From positions 139,346,859 through 139,410,858 of the forward strand of contig CM060171.1 in NCBI GenBank assembly GCA_030549775.1: a DNA stretch of 64,000 nucleotides, written 5' to 3'. The position numbers and the translations under genes were made by a program. The notes under the pieces were generated by a model. That model was not told the DNA's origin. It did not search any database and worked only from the letters and a program-made list of their open reading frames with translations. This DNA comes from Tamarix chinensis (taxonomy: Eukaryota > Streptophyta > Magnoliopsida > Caryophyllales > Tamaricaceae). Each line of letters starts with the position of its first letter. Position 1 is the first letter of the stretch. Shown piece after piece: positions 50,150 through 60,375 of the stretch.

Positions 50150-50475
50150 GATGTTGAGCCGGACCCAGACCGGCCCACCGGCGAATAATAGTGGTTAGGG
50201 CCGGGGTGCCCTACATGATCGGTCCACCGGCTATAATAGTGGAGGATTCCGTGCTCAACAAACCGAACGTAATAACGTTAAGACATGGGAAATATACAAA
50301 GTAATTATAGTGAAACATCATGTGAGTCGGGGTCAGACCGGTCCACCGGCGAATAATAGTGGCCAGGAGCGTTCTGCCCTGCATGACCGGTCCATCGGCT
50401 ATAATAGTGGCAAGGCGCGTTTTGCCCTGCATGATTTCTGGTCCACCGGCTATAATAGTGGGGTTCCCACACTCA
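50150..50475 (+). repeat. CCACCGGCKATAATAGTGG repeat block (inner unit)
   Basis: Five copies of GGTCCACCGGCGAATAATAG or the variant CCACCGGCTATAATAGTGG alternate with GCGTTYTGCCCTGCATGA. The same arrangement, diverged, is at 52010-52350 in the outer unit. Confidence 0.8.
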
Positions 50476-52009
50476 CATGAATTGATAAAGACTATGATGT
50501 GAATCGATTATATTTACCAGAGATCTAAAGAATGACTGAATGAGTTTACCCAGACCATAGCCGGCTTTTATTATCTGTATTACTACATGCTGCTCATTTC
50601 CACGAGCAGAGGACTCGATTTGGCTTGGTTTGGTTTGGCGTTGTCCGAAAATGCCCGATTGGTTGGTTTAATATTGTCCATGAATGCTCGGTTAGTTTAT
50701 CTGAATCTCTAATTGGATTAAGATGTTTGCTGCCACACTTATATGTTTAAATAGGATGTTACATATGTTTCGCATGTTACTATATGTGTATGGTAGGATT
50801 TATGATGTGGGCACTGAGTATGCATAATTTTGTATCAACATAATGTACCATGATTTAATATGCGCTTGATGTTGTGGTTTACGTCTCTCTCATATGATAG
50901 GGTAGTGGGACTTACTCAGTATTGGACCCGTACTGATACTACCTTGGTTGAATGGGTCCTGTGATGATCCATTGATGGTGGGGCGCAGACCTCTTGTGCA
51001 GGTTTAAGATCGGATACTATTTCGGGGTGGAAGACTTGACTTGAGTGAGTAGGCAATCCGGATATTGATCCTTCGGGATTTGTTTTGTTCAACTGTATTC
51101 GTCTTTGGAAGTTACACGTGTTGTATTTAAATTTCCAATGGCTTTGTAATTGACTTTTAATTTCTCGTACGCTGATAAGTTTTAAAATTTGGATTTAATT
51201 GTTTGACAGGTTTTAGCCTTGCATCTAACATGAGATAGATGGTTGACATTTATCTTGTGTTAGATGTGGCGGTAACATTTCTCAAATTCTCTCCTAGCTT
51301 CCGCTTTATTCTTTCAAATTTTTTTTTTCAGGAGTGAAATTTGGGGGTGTTACAGCAGGTGACTTGACTAGGGTTTGGGAGGAAAACCCTAATTTGAGAT
51401 GGTGGTGAAAGTAAAAATAATTGAGGGTGAGTGGAGTATGAGATGAGAATGGAGGAATGTCATGTGTAGGGTGAGTATGGATATCATGGGAGAGTAAGAG
51501 TGGAAGGTGAGAAATTGAGGGGTGATAGGTGGAAAGAAGGATGCTATGGTTTGGTATGGCCGTTAGGGTTTGGTGTGGCCACCTAGGGTTTCATGGTCAC
51601 ACGTGTATGTGAGGGAGTAAAGTGAAATGATGAGGGTTGAATCTAAGGAATGTGATGTGTGGGTGGTTTTAAAATAGCCTTGGTGGTGTGAGGCGGAGAA
51701 GGATGGGCCACATAGGCCCAAATTAGGGTTTTTAGAGGAAACTCTAGAGTAAGGCAGTGAATGGTCTTGGAGATATAAGGTAGTGGGCCTTGACCCGCAC
51801 ACTTAGGAGTTGGGCTTCTAGTGTGAGTAAGTGGAGGAAGGAAAGGATGTTGGGGTGTGTTAGGAGGGGTAGGATCTCAAGATATGGGATGAGCCCTCTT
51901 GGAAGGATATATGTAGATGGAGTGTGACATGCATGTCTAGGGTGAAACTTGTTGAATAGGACACAGTAAGACACTAATCATTTATAGAGGAAGACTATTG
52001 AGTCGAGCC

Positions 52010-52350
52010 CAGAACAGTCCACCGGCAAATAATAGTAGCCAGGAGCCACTGTGCCCTGGAGACCGATCCACAGTGAATAATAGTGTCCAAAGCGTTATGC
52101 CCTGTATATTTACAGTCCACCGGTTCTAATAGTGGGGGATTCTGTACTCAACAAATCGAACATAATTGTGATAAGATATGAGAAAGACACTAAGTATTTA
52201 CAGTGAAACACCATGAGAGTCGGGGCCAGACCGGTCCACCGGCGAATAATAGTGGCCAGGAGTATCTTGCCCTCGAGATTGATCCACCAACAATAATATT
52301 GGTTAAGAGCATTATGCCATGTACATTTCTGGCCCACCGGCTATAATAGT
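52010..52350 (+). repeat. CCACCGGC block (outer unit)
   Basis: Diverged counterpart of the block at 50150-50475, with the same order of GGTCCACCGGCGAATAATAG, CCAGGAG and TGCCCTG elements. Confidence 0.75.
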
Positions 52351-53083
52351 AGGGTTCCCGTACTCGCATGGAATGATAATAATCATGGTGTGAAATGAGT
52401 ATTGATCAAAGGTTTAAAGAATCAGTTGATTCAGACTAGAACTTGGCCTTTATTCATCTGTAATGATTGTATGTCATTTATGTAATCATACTTGCGTCAC
52501 ATGTTTTTGTATTCTTGGTCTTAGTTGCATGGTTACCTTACTCAGTACGTAGCGTACTGACCACCAGTTTCATGGGTGTTGCTCCTTCCTACAAGTAGAA
52601 GGCCCCTCTGAGTTTGTGCAGGTTGGTTATGTTGTTTTCGATGCCTTTGATGCTTACAAGGCATCGGCGGGTTGAGTGTTGAGCATGGACTTGGCTTAGG
52701 GATTCGAGAGTGTTGTGGCCGTATTTATTTTTTGTGTTCTTTCACGTTGTACTGGTTTACTCAGACTTAATTTTTATTATATTGTAATCTTTATTCCTTT
52801 CGAGGAATTTTACTTATGTACTTATGATTGTAAACCTTTTCCGCGTACTCTAATTTCTGTCTTATAAACGTTTCAATGTTTTTATGAAACCTAGCTTCGA
52901 GTTTGAATTATGGCGATTGTTAATTCTTCTTTAGGCTTGTGGTTAGTATGGGACTGGCCGGGGGTCTGACTTATACTAATCACAGCGGTAATATCCCCGA
53001 AATTCACAAGTTTTGATTTACTTACTTCTGCTAAATTTCAAATAAAAAGAAATTTTTTAGTAGTGAATTTTGGGGGTGTTACA

Positions 53084-53920
53084 AATGATTTACTTTAAAA
53101 TACTTATGTCATTATTACAACTATATTTGATGAAAACAATATTCTTAATTTCAAGTATTAAAATCTAATAATTTACCTTAGTTAATAAGGTGTTTTATCT
53201 TTATTTTTTTAGATAAATTATTTACTTCAAAATACTTATGTCATTATTACAACTATATATAGATTATTCCACATATTTAATAATCAATTATTTAAGGGCA
53301 ATAATATTTGATGATTTTAAATTTTTATTATCTAAATAATACTTTATCTAAGGTTAAAATTAATTTAATAGCTCAATATATTGTTATGTTATTACTCTAC
53401 GTACTAGTTAATAATATTTTATCTAAAGCTAATAATATTTTATTATTATTATAATTATTATAAATTTTTAATAATAATAATTTATTTGATGACAATAATA
53501 TTATCTGAATCTTAAGTATTATAATATAATAATTTACCGTATTTAATAAGGTGTTATATCTTTTTTTATTTACATAAACTATTTACTTAAAAATGCTTAT
53601 GTCATTATCACAACTATATATTATTTCACATATTCAATAATCAATTATTTAAGGGTAGTAATATTTGATCATTGTAAATTTTTATTACCTTAATAATACT
53701 TTATTTAAGGTTAAAATTAATATATTAGCTCAAAGTATTGTTATGTTATTACTCTATGTAATGGTTAATAACGTTTTTATCTAAAGATAATAATATTTAT
53801 GATTATTATTATTATTATTACACCTTTTTAATAATAATTTATTTTATGACAACAATATTATCTTAATTTTAAGTATTATAATCTAATAATTTACCTTATT
53901 TAATAAGATGGTATGCATTT
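53084..53920. repeat. Tandem array of about 357 bp, right part
   Basis: AATCAATTATTTAAGGGYARTAAT occurs near 53281 and 53638, and GCTCAAWRTATTGTTATGTTA near 53372 and 53728, giving a period of about 356-358 bp. Together with 43258-43701 there are about three to four units. Confidence 0.75.
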
Positions 53921-55068
53921 TTTCCCATGAATTAGTTACTTGCCGCTTGCACTTACTCTAACCTTCTTCCACAACGAGCATTGAGGAATAGGTGAGGTGC
54001 TTATATCCTATTTTTTACATATCCTTTTATCAACTTCATAATGTTCAAATGGGTACATCCAATTCCCATGAGTAGATCCTAACATTTTAACCTCACAAGT
54101 TAAGTGAACGGTTAGATGTACCATAATGTCAAAAAATAAAGGTGGAAATTATATCTCAAGCTACCACAAAGTAACCACACCTCCTTTTTACAAAGAGTCC
54201 AACATGTCAGTGTGTATGACTTTGAAGTATATTTTCTTTAGGAAAAAACTTAGCCTAGTGATAGAAACTTGAACACACTTAGTTAAAATCCCATATATAG
54301 CCACTGGCAACAAATAATGCATCAAAATATGGCAACCATGGGACTTAATGCACATTAGTTTCAACTCCTTCATCGACACAAGGCTTTTGATATATGAAGA
54401 ATACCCTTTCAGAACCTTGACACTTTGAAATAATTCACAAATTTCAATATTCTCTCTTCTAGAGATAGTTTGACAAGCTGACGGTAAATATGTTTTTGTT
54501 CCTTTAGTCTGCGTTGACAATTCTTGCCAAATGCCCATTTTATCCATATCCATTCAAGCATTGATTTCATCTTTAGTCTTTCTTGGAACATTAAATAATG
54601 TACCAACAAGACTATTGCATATATTTTATCAATATGCATTATGTCGAGGGCATGTCTTACATACAAAAATTCCCAATAAGGAAGATCAAAGAGTACAAAC
54701 ATCTACTTCCACCTAACTGATGGAACCACATCTTTGTTCTTCTTCTCAAACTTGATTTATAATTATTCCATGTTCAAATACACTTATTAACCTATCAATG
54801 GAATGTTGTTTCCCCTTCTTCATGCATGCAGTTGAAAGTTTTCTTCGCTTATGATAATGGTGATTCTTTAATAAAATTCTATGGTGTCCGAGGAAAATAG
54901 TCTTTTATATATTCTTTAATTTAACAAACAAGGTATCTTGCTCACATATTAGACATGCATAATAACCTTTCACACTGTAACTAGGCAAGTTCCCATATAT
55001 CAAAAAATCTTGTATGGTACAAAACAACATTGCTCTAAAAGTGGAGAGTTCTTGATGATATATATGCA
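53920..55068 (-). pseudogene. CACTA (En/Spm) transposase, C-terminal half
   Basis: Minus-strand reading from 55068 downwards gives RAMLFCTIQDFLIYGNLP and SVKGYYACLICEQDT (family pattern TINDFPAYGNLSGWSTKGxxACPxC). Next are LPYWEFLYVRHALDIMHIDK, MCIKSHGCHILMHYLLPVAI (DUF4218 pattern KSHDxHVLLQxLLPVAI) and FPPLFFDIMVHLTVHLTCEV followed by NWMYPFEHYE. This order is that of plant En/Spm TNP2-type transposases. Stops and frameshifts make it inactive. Confidence 0.9.
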
Positions 55069-55069
55069 T

Positions 55070-55078
55070 CAAGTATCT
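55070..55078. repeat. Left copy of 9-bp target duplication CAAGTATCT
   Basis: Identical to 60367-60375; the duplicated bases belong to the interrupted transposase reading frame. Confidence 0.85.
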
Positions 55079-55383
55079 AACATCCCGAGTCAATACGTCC
55101 ACTTGAGGCCTACCCTAGAGCACTATCAGATTGATTGGCTAGCCCCATAGATTAACACGAGTGATTTTAGCACACTTTGTTCTCACTCACACGCACACTT
55201 CCAGAGAAATTTTCAAAAAAAAAATCAAAAACTTTTTAGGAAGGTCACCCATCCTAAAAATTATTCCATGGTTATCATGCTTAACTTTGGAGTTATTAGG
55301 ACGAAATCACTAAAAGGATGGTATATTATATTGATATAACCATATCAATCCTTATAGCATTCCACTCAATTTGGGGTATTACA
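55079..55383 (+). repeat. Terminal arm A of the 5.3-kb element
   Basis: Starts AACATCCCGAGTCAATACG and ends TTTGGGGTATTACA. It is followed by TTCATTCCCACTCAAAGAA, which also follows the internal copy B. Confidence 0.8.
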
Positions 55384-55530
55384 TTCATTCCCACTCAAAG
55401 AATGCAACTTCTTTGTTGTGTCTCAACCACTAACTATCTCAATACAATTTATCCCAAGATTTGTCCCTCTAGGCAGCTAATTGGCTCATCCAAGTTCAGC
55501 TCGTAGCCGCAGTTTTCCTCTAATACCATT

Positions 55531-55776
55531 TGTAACACGCTGAGTCGATACGACCACGCAGGGGCTACCCTATAGGATTTTCAGATTGATCGAGATAAAT
55601 TTTCAAAAAAAAAATTGAAACTTCCTAAGAGGGTCACCTATCCTAAAAATTTCTTGACGACTGCCACGCGTAACTGTGGAGTTCTTAGGATGAAATTACC
55701 AAAAGAATGATATATCATGCTGATGTAAGCAGTTAGATTAATCATGATAACACTCCACTCAATTCGAGATATTACA
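55531..55776 (+). repeat. Internal arm copy B
   Basis: TGTAACACGCTGAGTCGATA ... GATATTACA is a third copy of the arm in the same orientation as A, followed by TTCACCCCCACTCAAAGAA. A plus its spacer and B form a direct repeat of about 450 bp. Confidence 0.75.
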
Positions 55777-57038
55777 TTCACCCCCACTCAAAGAACACAC
55801 TACATGAGACTTAAACCTTGGTCTTATAGTCGTCATGTGAGAACTTTCAAGCCCCAATGACCACTGTGCTAAGCCTATTTTTTTTTTCTCATTCTACATA
55901 AGCATGCACCTTTTCACACCTCCCCATGTTTATATTAAATCCCACTCTTAATTGTTTTATTCAATCTTCGTCAACACCCCACTAGTTCTAGACTAAGGTA
56001 AGGATATAGAAAACTTGGTTACAAGGGTAGTTAAATCAAGAAAAATATGCCTAAAGCACAACATGGTTAGAAAAGGAAAATACATTAAGATCAAGCTATT
56101 TGGCTAATGTAGATGTCATAAGAAAAAATGATTTGCATACTCTCATCACACCAAATCAAATCAACTCATCAAGACTCAAAATTCATCCAAATGTAAAACA
56201 TGATTTTTGAATACACTTTTAGGTTGCATACATTGGAAATAAGTGCAAAAGCATTGTTGAATACTCAAGTAAAAGTTAAGTAAGGAGATACATGCTAAGA
56301 TAAACACGATGAGTTGGTTGTTATCAAAGTCAAACCAAAGGTCCAAAACAGTGTTAGCAAAAATGCTAATTAAAATAAAAGAAAGCATGAAATGAAAAGT
56401 ATAAGCCAAGGTGTAGCCTTAGTCAACCCCCAGGGTTAACAATAAGAAAATTGACAAAACTGTCATAAAGGACTAGTAAATGGGCCGCATAAACTGGTTG
56501 GTTGATCTAGGGACAATAATAAATAAATCAAGAAAAATAGCTAAATCAGTTGATTGGACCTTCCCTTAACCAATTGACGGGTGGAAGTTGAAACCAACAC
56601 ATACAAAAATGCTACCTTAACTTGTTAACTTGTGACCCAAAGCTAGTCTACTCGTGGTCTGGGTTTGCCCTTACCATTTGACTGGTTATCTAGGAAAAAC
56701 ACATAAAGCAACATGAAATTCATACATAATTAATTATCAACGTATCCATACAATCCTAGCATGCTTCTACTTTGCTAGAGCACATATACAAACATACTTA
56801 ACACTTCAAAACATATGGAGTTATGCTCAACACATATCATGCATTCATCAACACCATATCAAGGACAAAATGGCTAAGTCATGGTCATGCTCACATATTT
56901 CACCACACTTCACTAGATATGTGATAAACACAAATAAGGGATGCTTCCACACATATTTTAGACATAAGTAAATACCAATTCATCACACATCCTCATGCTT
57001 TTAGACATAATAGCATAAAAATCACAATTTTTTTTATA
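55777..57038. other. Interior of the 5.3-kb element
   Basis: No protein domain. About 56480-56720 is rich in AGTTGATTGG, CCAATTGACGG and TTTGACTGGTT motifs like those at 24.9-25.1 kb. The 77-codon ORF at 56176-56409 is unremarkable. Confidence 0.4.
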
Positions 57039-57062
57039 AATAATAATAATAATAATAATGAT

Positions 57063-57106
<44 letters not shown>

Positions 57107-57107
57107 T
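57039..57107. repeat. (AAT)n(AGT)n compound microsatellite
   Basis: An AAT run passes directly into an AGT run of about 14 units. Confidence 0.9.
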
Positions 57108-58265
57108 CATGATATTAAGCCTAACAAGCATAGCATCCTCTCACCCATATATTCAACCATTTCACCTAGATCTAATACCCTAGCAAAAAAATGCCTTCTC
57201 CAAGACAACCTCAAACACCACTTAGATTATCTTTAAAAATATCAAAACTAAAAAAATAAGAAACATACAATACAACGTATATAAAATGATAAATCAAAAT
57301 TAGGAGTTCCAAAGGGATGAAAAACTATTACCCTTTGAAAACAAGAGAGGAACAAGGGGGTGAAAAAATATGTCAATCTTCACAAATCTCCTAAATCCTA
57401 ACATCTTTTACTTAATTAAAAATAAATAGAGGGTATATTAAAAGGTTATAAAAGAGATAGTATGGAGAACGAAGATGAATACAGAGATAGAGACTACAAA
57501 AATTTTGGCTAAAAGATAAGGTAAAGAAACCTACCAAAAGCTAGAAAGGAGGAGAAAGAAGGGAGTAACCAAGGAGAGGAAGTAAGATGAAAATAAATCT
57601 CAACAAAGCAATAGGCATAAAGAGGGTTCGGGATTGAAAATAAATTGCCAAGGGTGAAGATTACACGCCTTGCACAATACTCAAATGAAAAGGGCACTCA
57701 AGTAAGGTGTGAGTGTAGACGAGGAATATTGTAAGCAACCAATCACATGTAAGTCAGCCCAGTCGACCTTTACCTCTACTATTATAACATAAAATTAGAG
57801 CAGAAGAGGGGAGTTTAATTGGTAGCTAATGAATGGTTAAGTAAATAAATCTCTTTTGGTATATTTTGGGTAAATTAACTAGTATAAGGTTCAAGTGGTT
57901 AGGGAGAACATTCATACAACCTAAAAATATGATTAACAATAAAGACAAAACAAGATTAGAAGGCTTAAAAAGAGAGTGGGTAAATATCAACATAGGACCT
58001 AAATGCAAAATACAAAATCTAATATAACCAATCAACTTGTTTTAACATACCAAATGATAAGTCTCACCTAAGACGCAAAAATAAAAACTAACAGTAACCA
58101 GTTGACTATTGATACATAACTAGTTGATTGGTGTACTAGTGATGCCAAAATCTACATTGCAACTAAGACAACTACTCAAATCATAAATAAACACACATAA
58201 GGATATGATTAATTCCTTTCCATGGTAATATAATCTATCAAATTTAGGTTCTAAAATATGGGGTA
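57108..58265. other. Interior of the 5.3-kb element, continued
   Basis: Purine-rich in part (57420-57620), no gene seen. AACTAGTTGATTGGTGTACT near 58121 repeats the motif family of 24.9 kb, and GGGGTATTACATTAACCC at 58260 repeats the end motif of arm A. Confidence 0.4.
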
Positions 58266-58267
58266 TT

Positions 58268-58400
58268 ACATTAACCCTTATCCTAAACCCTAACCTCAAA
58301 CCCCAAACCCCAAACCTCCTAAACTCCAACCCTAACTTCAAGCTAAACCTTAACCTTAACCTTAACCCTAACCCTAAACCTTCACCCATGAACCTTAAAC
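58268..58400. repeat. Telomere-like interstitial tract (CCCTAA / CCCTAAA / CCTTAA)
   Basis: Imperfect CCCTAAAC, CCCTAACC, CCCCAAAC and CCTTAAC units run for about 130 bases. Scattered AAACCCTAAA strings then continue to about 58830 in increasingly AT-rich DNA. A minus ORF across it (Gly-Leu-Arg-rich) is a consequence of the repeat. Confidence 0.7.
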
Positions 58401-59055
58401 ACTAAAATCATAAATACTAAACACTAAAACATAAAAAATTTAAAAACCTAATATACATAAGTAAACCCTAAAATCATAATCATTCTAAAAATCTAAAATA
58501 TATGGAACAAACCCTAAACCCTAAAATTTAGATAAAGCTAAAATTCCAAAAATAAAATGGACAAATCCCTAAGACATAGTTTAATTTCAAATTAATCACA
58601 TATTAAATACAAACCCTAATCCTATACCCGAAACAAATATAAAAATTCAAAATAAATGAAAATATAAATTAAGTTGAATAAACCTTAAACTCTAAACCAT
58701 AAATAGTTATTTAACATAAAATAAATGTCATAAACCATAAATTCTAAATAAAAAAGGTCTAAGAAGCCTAAAATAAATATCATTAACCCTAAACCTTGAA
58801 AGAAATCTAAAACACCTAAAATAAATGGATTAAACTCTAATGCATAAATCCTAGACATAGATGAATAGTAATAATAAACTAAAAATGAAATGATATGACT
58901 TAACTATAATTTAATCTATACATCTTGTACCTAAGTAAACATAAGCAATAAATGTTAATAATAGAAAATTAAAACATTATAAAAAATGGAAGAGAAAAGG
59001 AGCCAAAATAAAAATATTATAGAAGAAAGACAAACCACAAAATAAGTTGAGAAAT
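58401..59055. other. AT-rich DNA with sparse CCCTAAA remnants
   Basis: No gene; looks like decayed expansion of the telomere-like tract. Confidence 0.4.
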
Positions 59056-59140
59056 GTCATCTACTAAATCTCGATCTTGGGACAAACAAATCAAACCCTT
59101 GCGCTCTAACCATTAGACTAGTGTTGCTCTTTCGTTCTCA
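59056..59140 (-). repeat. tRNA-like (SINE-like) remnant
   Basis: The minus strand reads CACTAGTCTAATGGTTAGAGCG, in which TGGTTAGAGCG fits a pol III A-box. About 36 bases later AGATCGAGATT fits a weakened B-box. It does not fold into a full cloverleaf by eye, so a functional tRNA gene is not claimed. Confidence 0.35.
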
Positions 59141-59329
59141 TTATTCTAGTATAAGTATATACTGTCTTCAAATTCCTCTATTTGAAACTCTCTACATATC
59201 CATATATGTACCAAATCAAATTTTAACCATCTTTTTTTATTCGATTGCCTATAATAGTTCCTACATTTTTACATAGATTTAGTTGGTATATAAACTTATA
59301 TATATTAGAAAAATATCCAATGAAAACTA

Positions 59330-59850
59330 GTTTATTGGTGGGAAATAAAAACTAACACTCTTAGTTAAAGAAACTATCACAATAGATTGTGGAAATTACT
59401 CTTAGTAAGTAGAGAAATCTATTGTAAGTAGTTTAAAAAACTATACTCTTTAAGTGCTAGAAAAAAAGAAGAAGAGAAAGCAGTTATATTTTTATACATA
59501 TTATGTATTTCTGTTTTAGATTTAAAAGCTACCCATAGTTTGTGGTGGAAAATACTCTCAATAGGTGAAGGAAATTATTATCAATATCTCAAAAAACTAT
59601 ACTATTTAAGTGATAGATAGAAAAATGGTAATATTTTTGAAAATATTAGGTATTCTTGTTTTAGGTTAGGAAAATATCTATAGTAAGTGGTGAAATTTTT
59701 TTGCAATAGGTCTCAAAAAATTATTTTATTTGAGTGCTAGAAAAAAAAAAGACAGCAACACTTTTGTAAATATTAGATATTTAATTTCAAGTTAAGAAAC
59801 TACCCATAATAGATGGTGGAAACTACTCTAAGTAGCTCAAGAAACTAGGA
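59330..59850 (-). repeat. Degenerate tandem array, inverted relative to 27.4-28.1 kb
   Basis: AAACTACCCATAATAGATGG, GTGGAAACTACTCTAAGTAG and TTTAAGTGCTAGAAAAAA-type segments are reverse complements of the unit at 27445-28060. The GTGCTAG motif recurs near 59454, 59609 and 59733, spacing about 125-155 bp. Confidence 0.7.
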
Positions 59851-60012
59851 TAGTCTCAATTCTCATCATAAAAGGTGGCTCTCATTAGATATATTTAAAT
59901 ATATATTGGATTCTCTTGAATTAAGCATAAGACCACCTACATCCTTGTAATTTTTGGGCGAAAAGAGGTCATTTGATACCCGTAAAAATCTACAACCTTA
60001 GATGACAAAGAA

Positions 60013-60366
60013 GGTGTAACACCCCCAAATTTCTATCTAGAAAAATTTCGTTTACACGAATAATGTATCCCCAAATTGAGAGGAGTATTATAAGGATTGA
60101 TATGGCTACTTATATCAACATGTTATACCATCATTTTGGTGATTATATCCTAAGAACTTTATAGTTAAGCGTGTTGAACATATAACAATTTTTAAGATGG
60201 GTGACCCTCCTAGGAAGTTTTAAAAATTTTCTAAAAATTTCTCAGGAAGTGCGTGAGTGAAGACAAAATGCACTAAAAGGACTCGTGTTAATTTGTGGGG
60301 CTAGACGATCAATTCAAAAATGCTCCAAGATATCCCCCATGTGGTCATATTAACTCGAGGTGTTAC
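60013..60366 (-). repeat. Terminal arm C of the 5.3-kb element
   Basis: The reverse complement starts GTAACACCTCGAGTTAATAT and ends GAAATTTGGGGGTGTTACA. The last 18 bases are the same terminal motif as the two long LTR-like units. It aligns with arm A over about 300 bp and has about 50 extra bases at the inner end. Confidence 0.75.
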
Positions 60367-60375
60367 CAAGTATCT
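60367..60375. repeat. Right copy of 9-bp target duplication CAAGTATCT
   Basis: Identical to 55070-55078. Confidence 0.85.

Larger units (their letters stand above)
46349..51354 (+). mobile_element. Inner long solo-LTR-like unit, 5.0 kb, inserted in the outer one
   Basis: Starts TGTAATACCCCG and ends GAAATTTGGGGGTGTTACA, with the exact 5-bp duplication GCAGG on both sides (46344-46348 and 51355-51359). Its ends are better preserved than those of the outer unit, in keeping with a younger insertion. It contains a C-rich block, an array of about 149-bp repeats and the CCACCGG repeat block. There are no protein domains. Confidence 0.75.
43702..53083 (+). mobile_element. Outer long solo-LTR-like unit (about 4.4 kb without its insert)
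   Basis: Begins TAAAATGCCCC (decayed TGTAACACCCC) and ends TTTTGGGGGTGTTACA. The flanks AATCA (43697-43701) and AATGA (53084-53088) look like a 5-bp duplication with one change. Removing the unit rejoins the tandem array. It shares with the inner unit a C-rich block, a GCTTGGAGTTRARGTATG..GACATGCATGCTAGGGT segment (about 45880-46010) and a CCACCGGCRAATAATAGT repeat block (about 52010-52350). No gag-pol and no second LTR were found, so it reads as a solo LTR, probably of a long-LTR Ty3/gypsy family (inferred). Confidence 0.65.
55079..60366. mobile_element. 5.3-kb long-TIR element inserted in the CACTA transposase (MULE-like?)
   Basis: Left arm 55079-55383 and right arm 60013-60366 are inverted copies of the same sequence, sharing for example GGGTCACCCATCYTAAAAAT, TAGCCCCAYARATTAACACG and CATATCAATCCTTATA. 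A perfect 9-bp duplication flanks the unit. Removing the unit and one duplicate rejoins the two transposase halves in one continuous reading frame (PLIDDLKLF.. into ..EILDAYISSRTLHF). A 9-bp duplication plus arms of about 300 bp fits Mutator-like elements, but no MULE transposase is visible. The interior holds other repeats: arm copy B, a telomere-like tract, a tRNA-like segment and a tandem array. Confidence 0.75.

Noticed and set aside
58120..58389. Minus ORF rich in Gly-Leu-Arg
   Set aside because: Produced by translating the telomere-like TTTAGGG-type repeat.
59056..59140. Functional tRNA gene
   Set aside because: The A- and B-boxes are weak and a complete cloverleaf could not be drawn.
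60013..60366. Arm C as an independent solo LTR
   Set aside because: It has no 5-bp duplication of its own flanks, whereas the whole 55079-60366 unit has a perfect 9-bp duplication.
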